Below, piece by piece: positions 63,521-64,000 of a stretch of DNA of 64,000 nucleotides (positions are counted from its first letter, which is position 1; every line of letters begins with the position of its first letter). The notes under the pieces are model-generated. The model did no database searches, was not told where the DNA came from, and worked only from the letters and a program-made list of their open reading frames with translations. Source of the stretch: Prorocentrum cordatum (Eukaryota > Sar > Dinophyceae > Prorocentrales > Prorocentraceae). Position numbers and translations under genes: made by a program. The stretch is from assembly GCA_963575745.1 (NCBI GenBank), contig CAUYUJ010003860.1, positions 7,501-71,500 on the forward strand, given 5' to 3'.

Positions 63521-64000
63521 CCTCGCTTTGGCACACCCCTTACACGCATCGTGGCCCCATAGGGGAGCTCCACCGAAGGCCCTAGTGGCAGGGGGGTTCG
63601 CATGCGGTTCCATCCCAACGTCGGCATACCCCTCACGCGCTTCGTGGCCCCATAGGGAGATACACCGAAGGCCCTAGTGGCAGGGTTCGCATGCGGTTCC
63701 ACACCGAAGTTCGGCACACCTCTCGCACGTTCCGTGGTGGCAGGGTTCGCATGCGGTTCCACCCACATCTCGGCACACCTCTCACATGTTTCGTGGCCCC
63801 ATAGGGAGCTCCACCGAAGGCCCCAGTGGCAGGGTTCGCATGCGGTTCCACTCCAAATTCGGCACACCCCTGCTGTAGTGGGTTGGTGAAAATGCCAAAT
63901 CTGGCGTGCGGGACGCATGCGGTCCAACTGGCCACGAAACGCTGTACTGGGTGTGGCGGACGCATGTGGCCACCCCTACTGGGGCCTCCGATGGAGCTCC
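63521..64000. repeat. ~60-105-bp tandem repeat reaching the window edge
   Basis: GTTCGCATGCGGTTCCAC at about 63596, 63687, 63746 and 63833, and TTCGTGGCCCCATAGGGAG at about 63640 and 63789, define four or more units. The array continues past the window end in altered form. Confidence 0.78.

Overview
The window reads as nuclear DNA of a dinoflagellate. The evidence is: very high repeat density with almost no conventional genes; a Ty1/copia retroelement with a multi-domain polyprotein; a Mei2-like RRM gene with a degenerate spliced-leader-like sequence upstream; and a similar spliced-leader-like sequence inside both LTRs. No tRNA, rRNA, CRISPR array, bacterial operon or organelle gene was recognised. 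The species cannot be named from the sequence.

Layout. 1-19.2 kb is a mosaic of tandem repeat families, here called A (~160 bp), B (~115 bp), C (~100 bp), D (~165-180 bp) and E (~110-125 bp, each unit with a long GC palindrome), plus a 13-bp minisatellite at 2.5-4.1 kb. Most switches between families, including changes of orientation, fall in an alternating CG tract that all these families contain. 19.2-26.8 kb holds degenerate CAAGAGGGCCC-type arrays with a recurring AT-richer core, polypyrimidine tracts and two more 13-bp minisatellites. 26.9-34.7 kb alternates GGAACC hexamer arrays, a 35-bp minisatellite with G-rich blocks, and a CAGCCT hexamer array. 34.7-38.6 kb holds further tandem repeats. 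38.6-41.6 kb is a near-perfect segmental duplication next to a Mei2-like RRM gene (minus strand), whose 3' end was copied with it. 41.7-43.7 kb is arrays and ACAT microsatellite.

43,734-59,822 is a complete but decayed 16.1-kb Ty1/copia LTR retrotransposon on the minus strand. It has 236-bp LTRs with about 8 mismatches, 5-bp target-site duplications (GCGGG), and a tRNA-iMet-like primer binding site abutting the 5' LTR. In the sense direction the domains are: a gag-like protein with two membrane segments; a basic region and zinc knuckle; a Tpt1/KptA-like RNA 2'-phosphotransferase domain; a RING-H2 finger; an aspartic protease; two regions of unknown function; integrase; reverse transcriptase; RNase H. 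Frame changes and at least two in-frame stops separate these parts.

The most unusual signal is an array of at least 30 short hairpins scattered through this element, in coding and non-coding parts. In the sense RNA they read GCNNG-GNRA-CNNGC: the outer pairs are fixed, the two inner pairs covary through eight stem types, and 26 of 30 loops are GNRA tetraloops. Together with the element's own Tpt1-like RNA-modifying domain, this suggests an RNA-level system not explained by normal LTR-element biology. That link is inference.

59.8-64.0 kb returns to repeats, including a second copy of the CAGCCT-array module seen near 32 kb.
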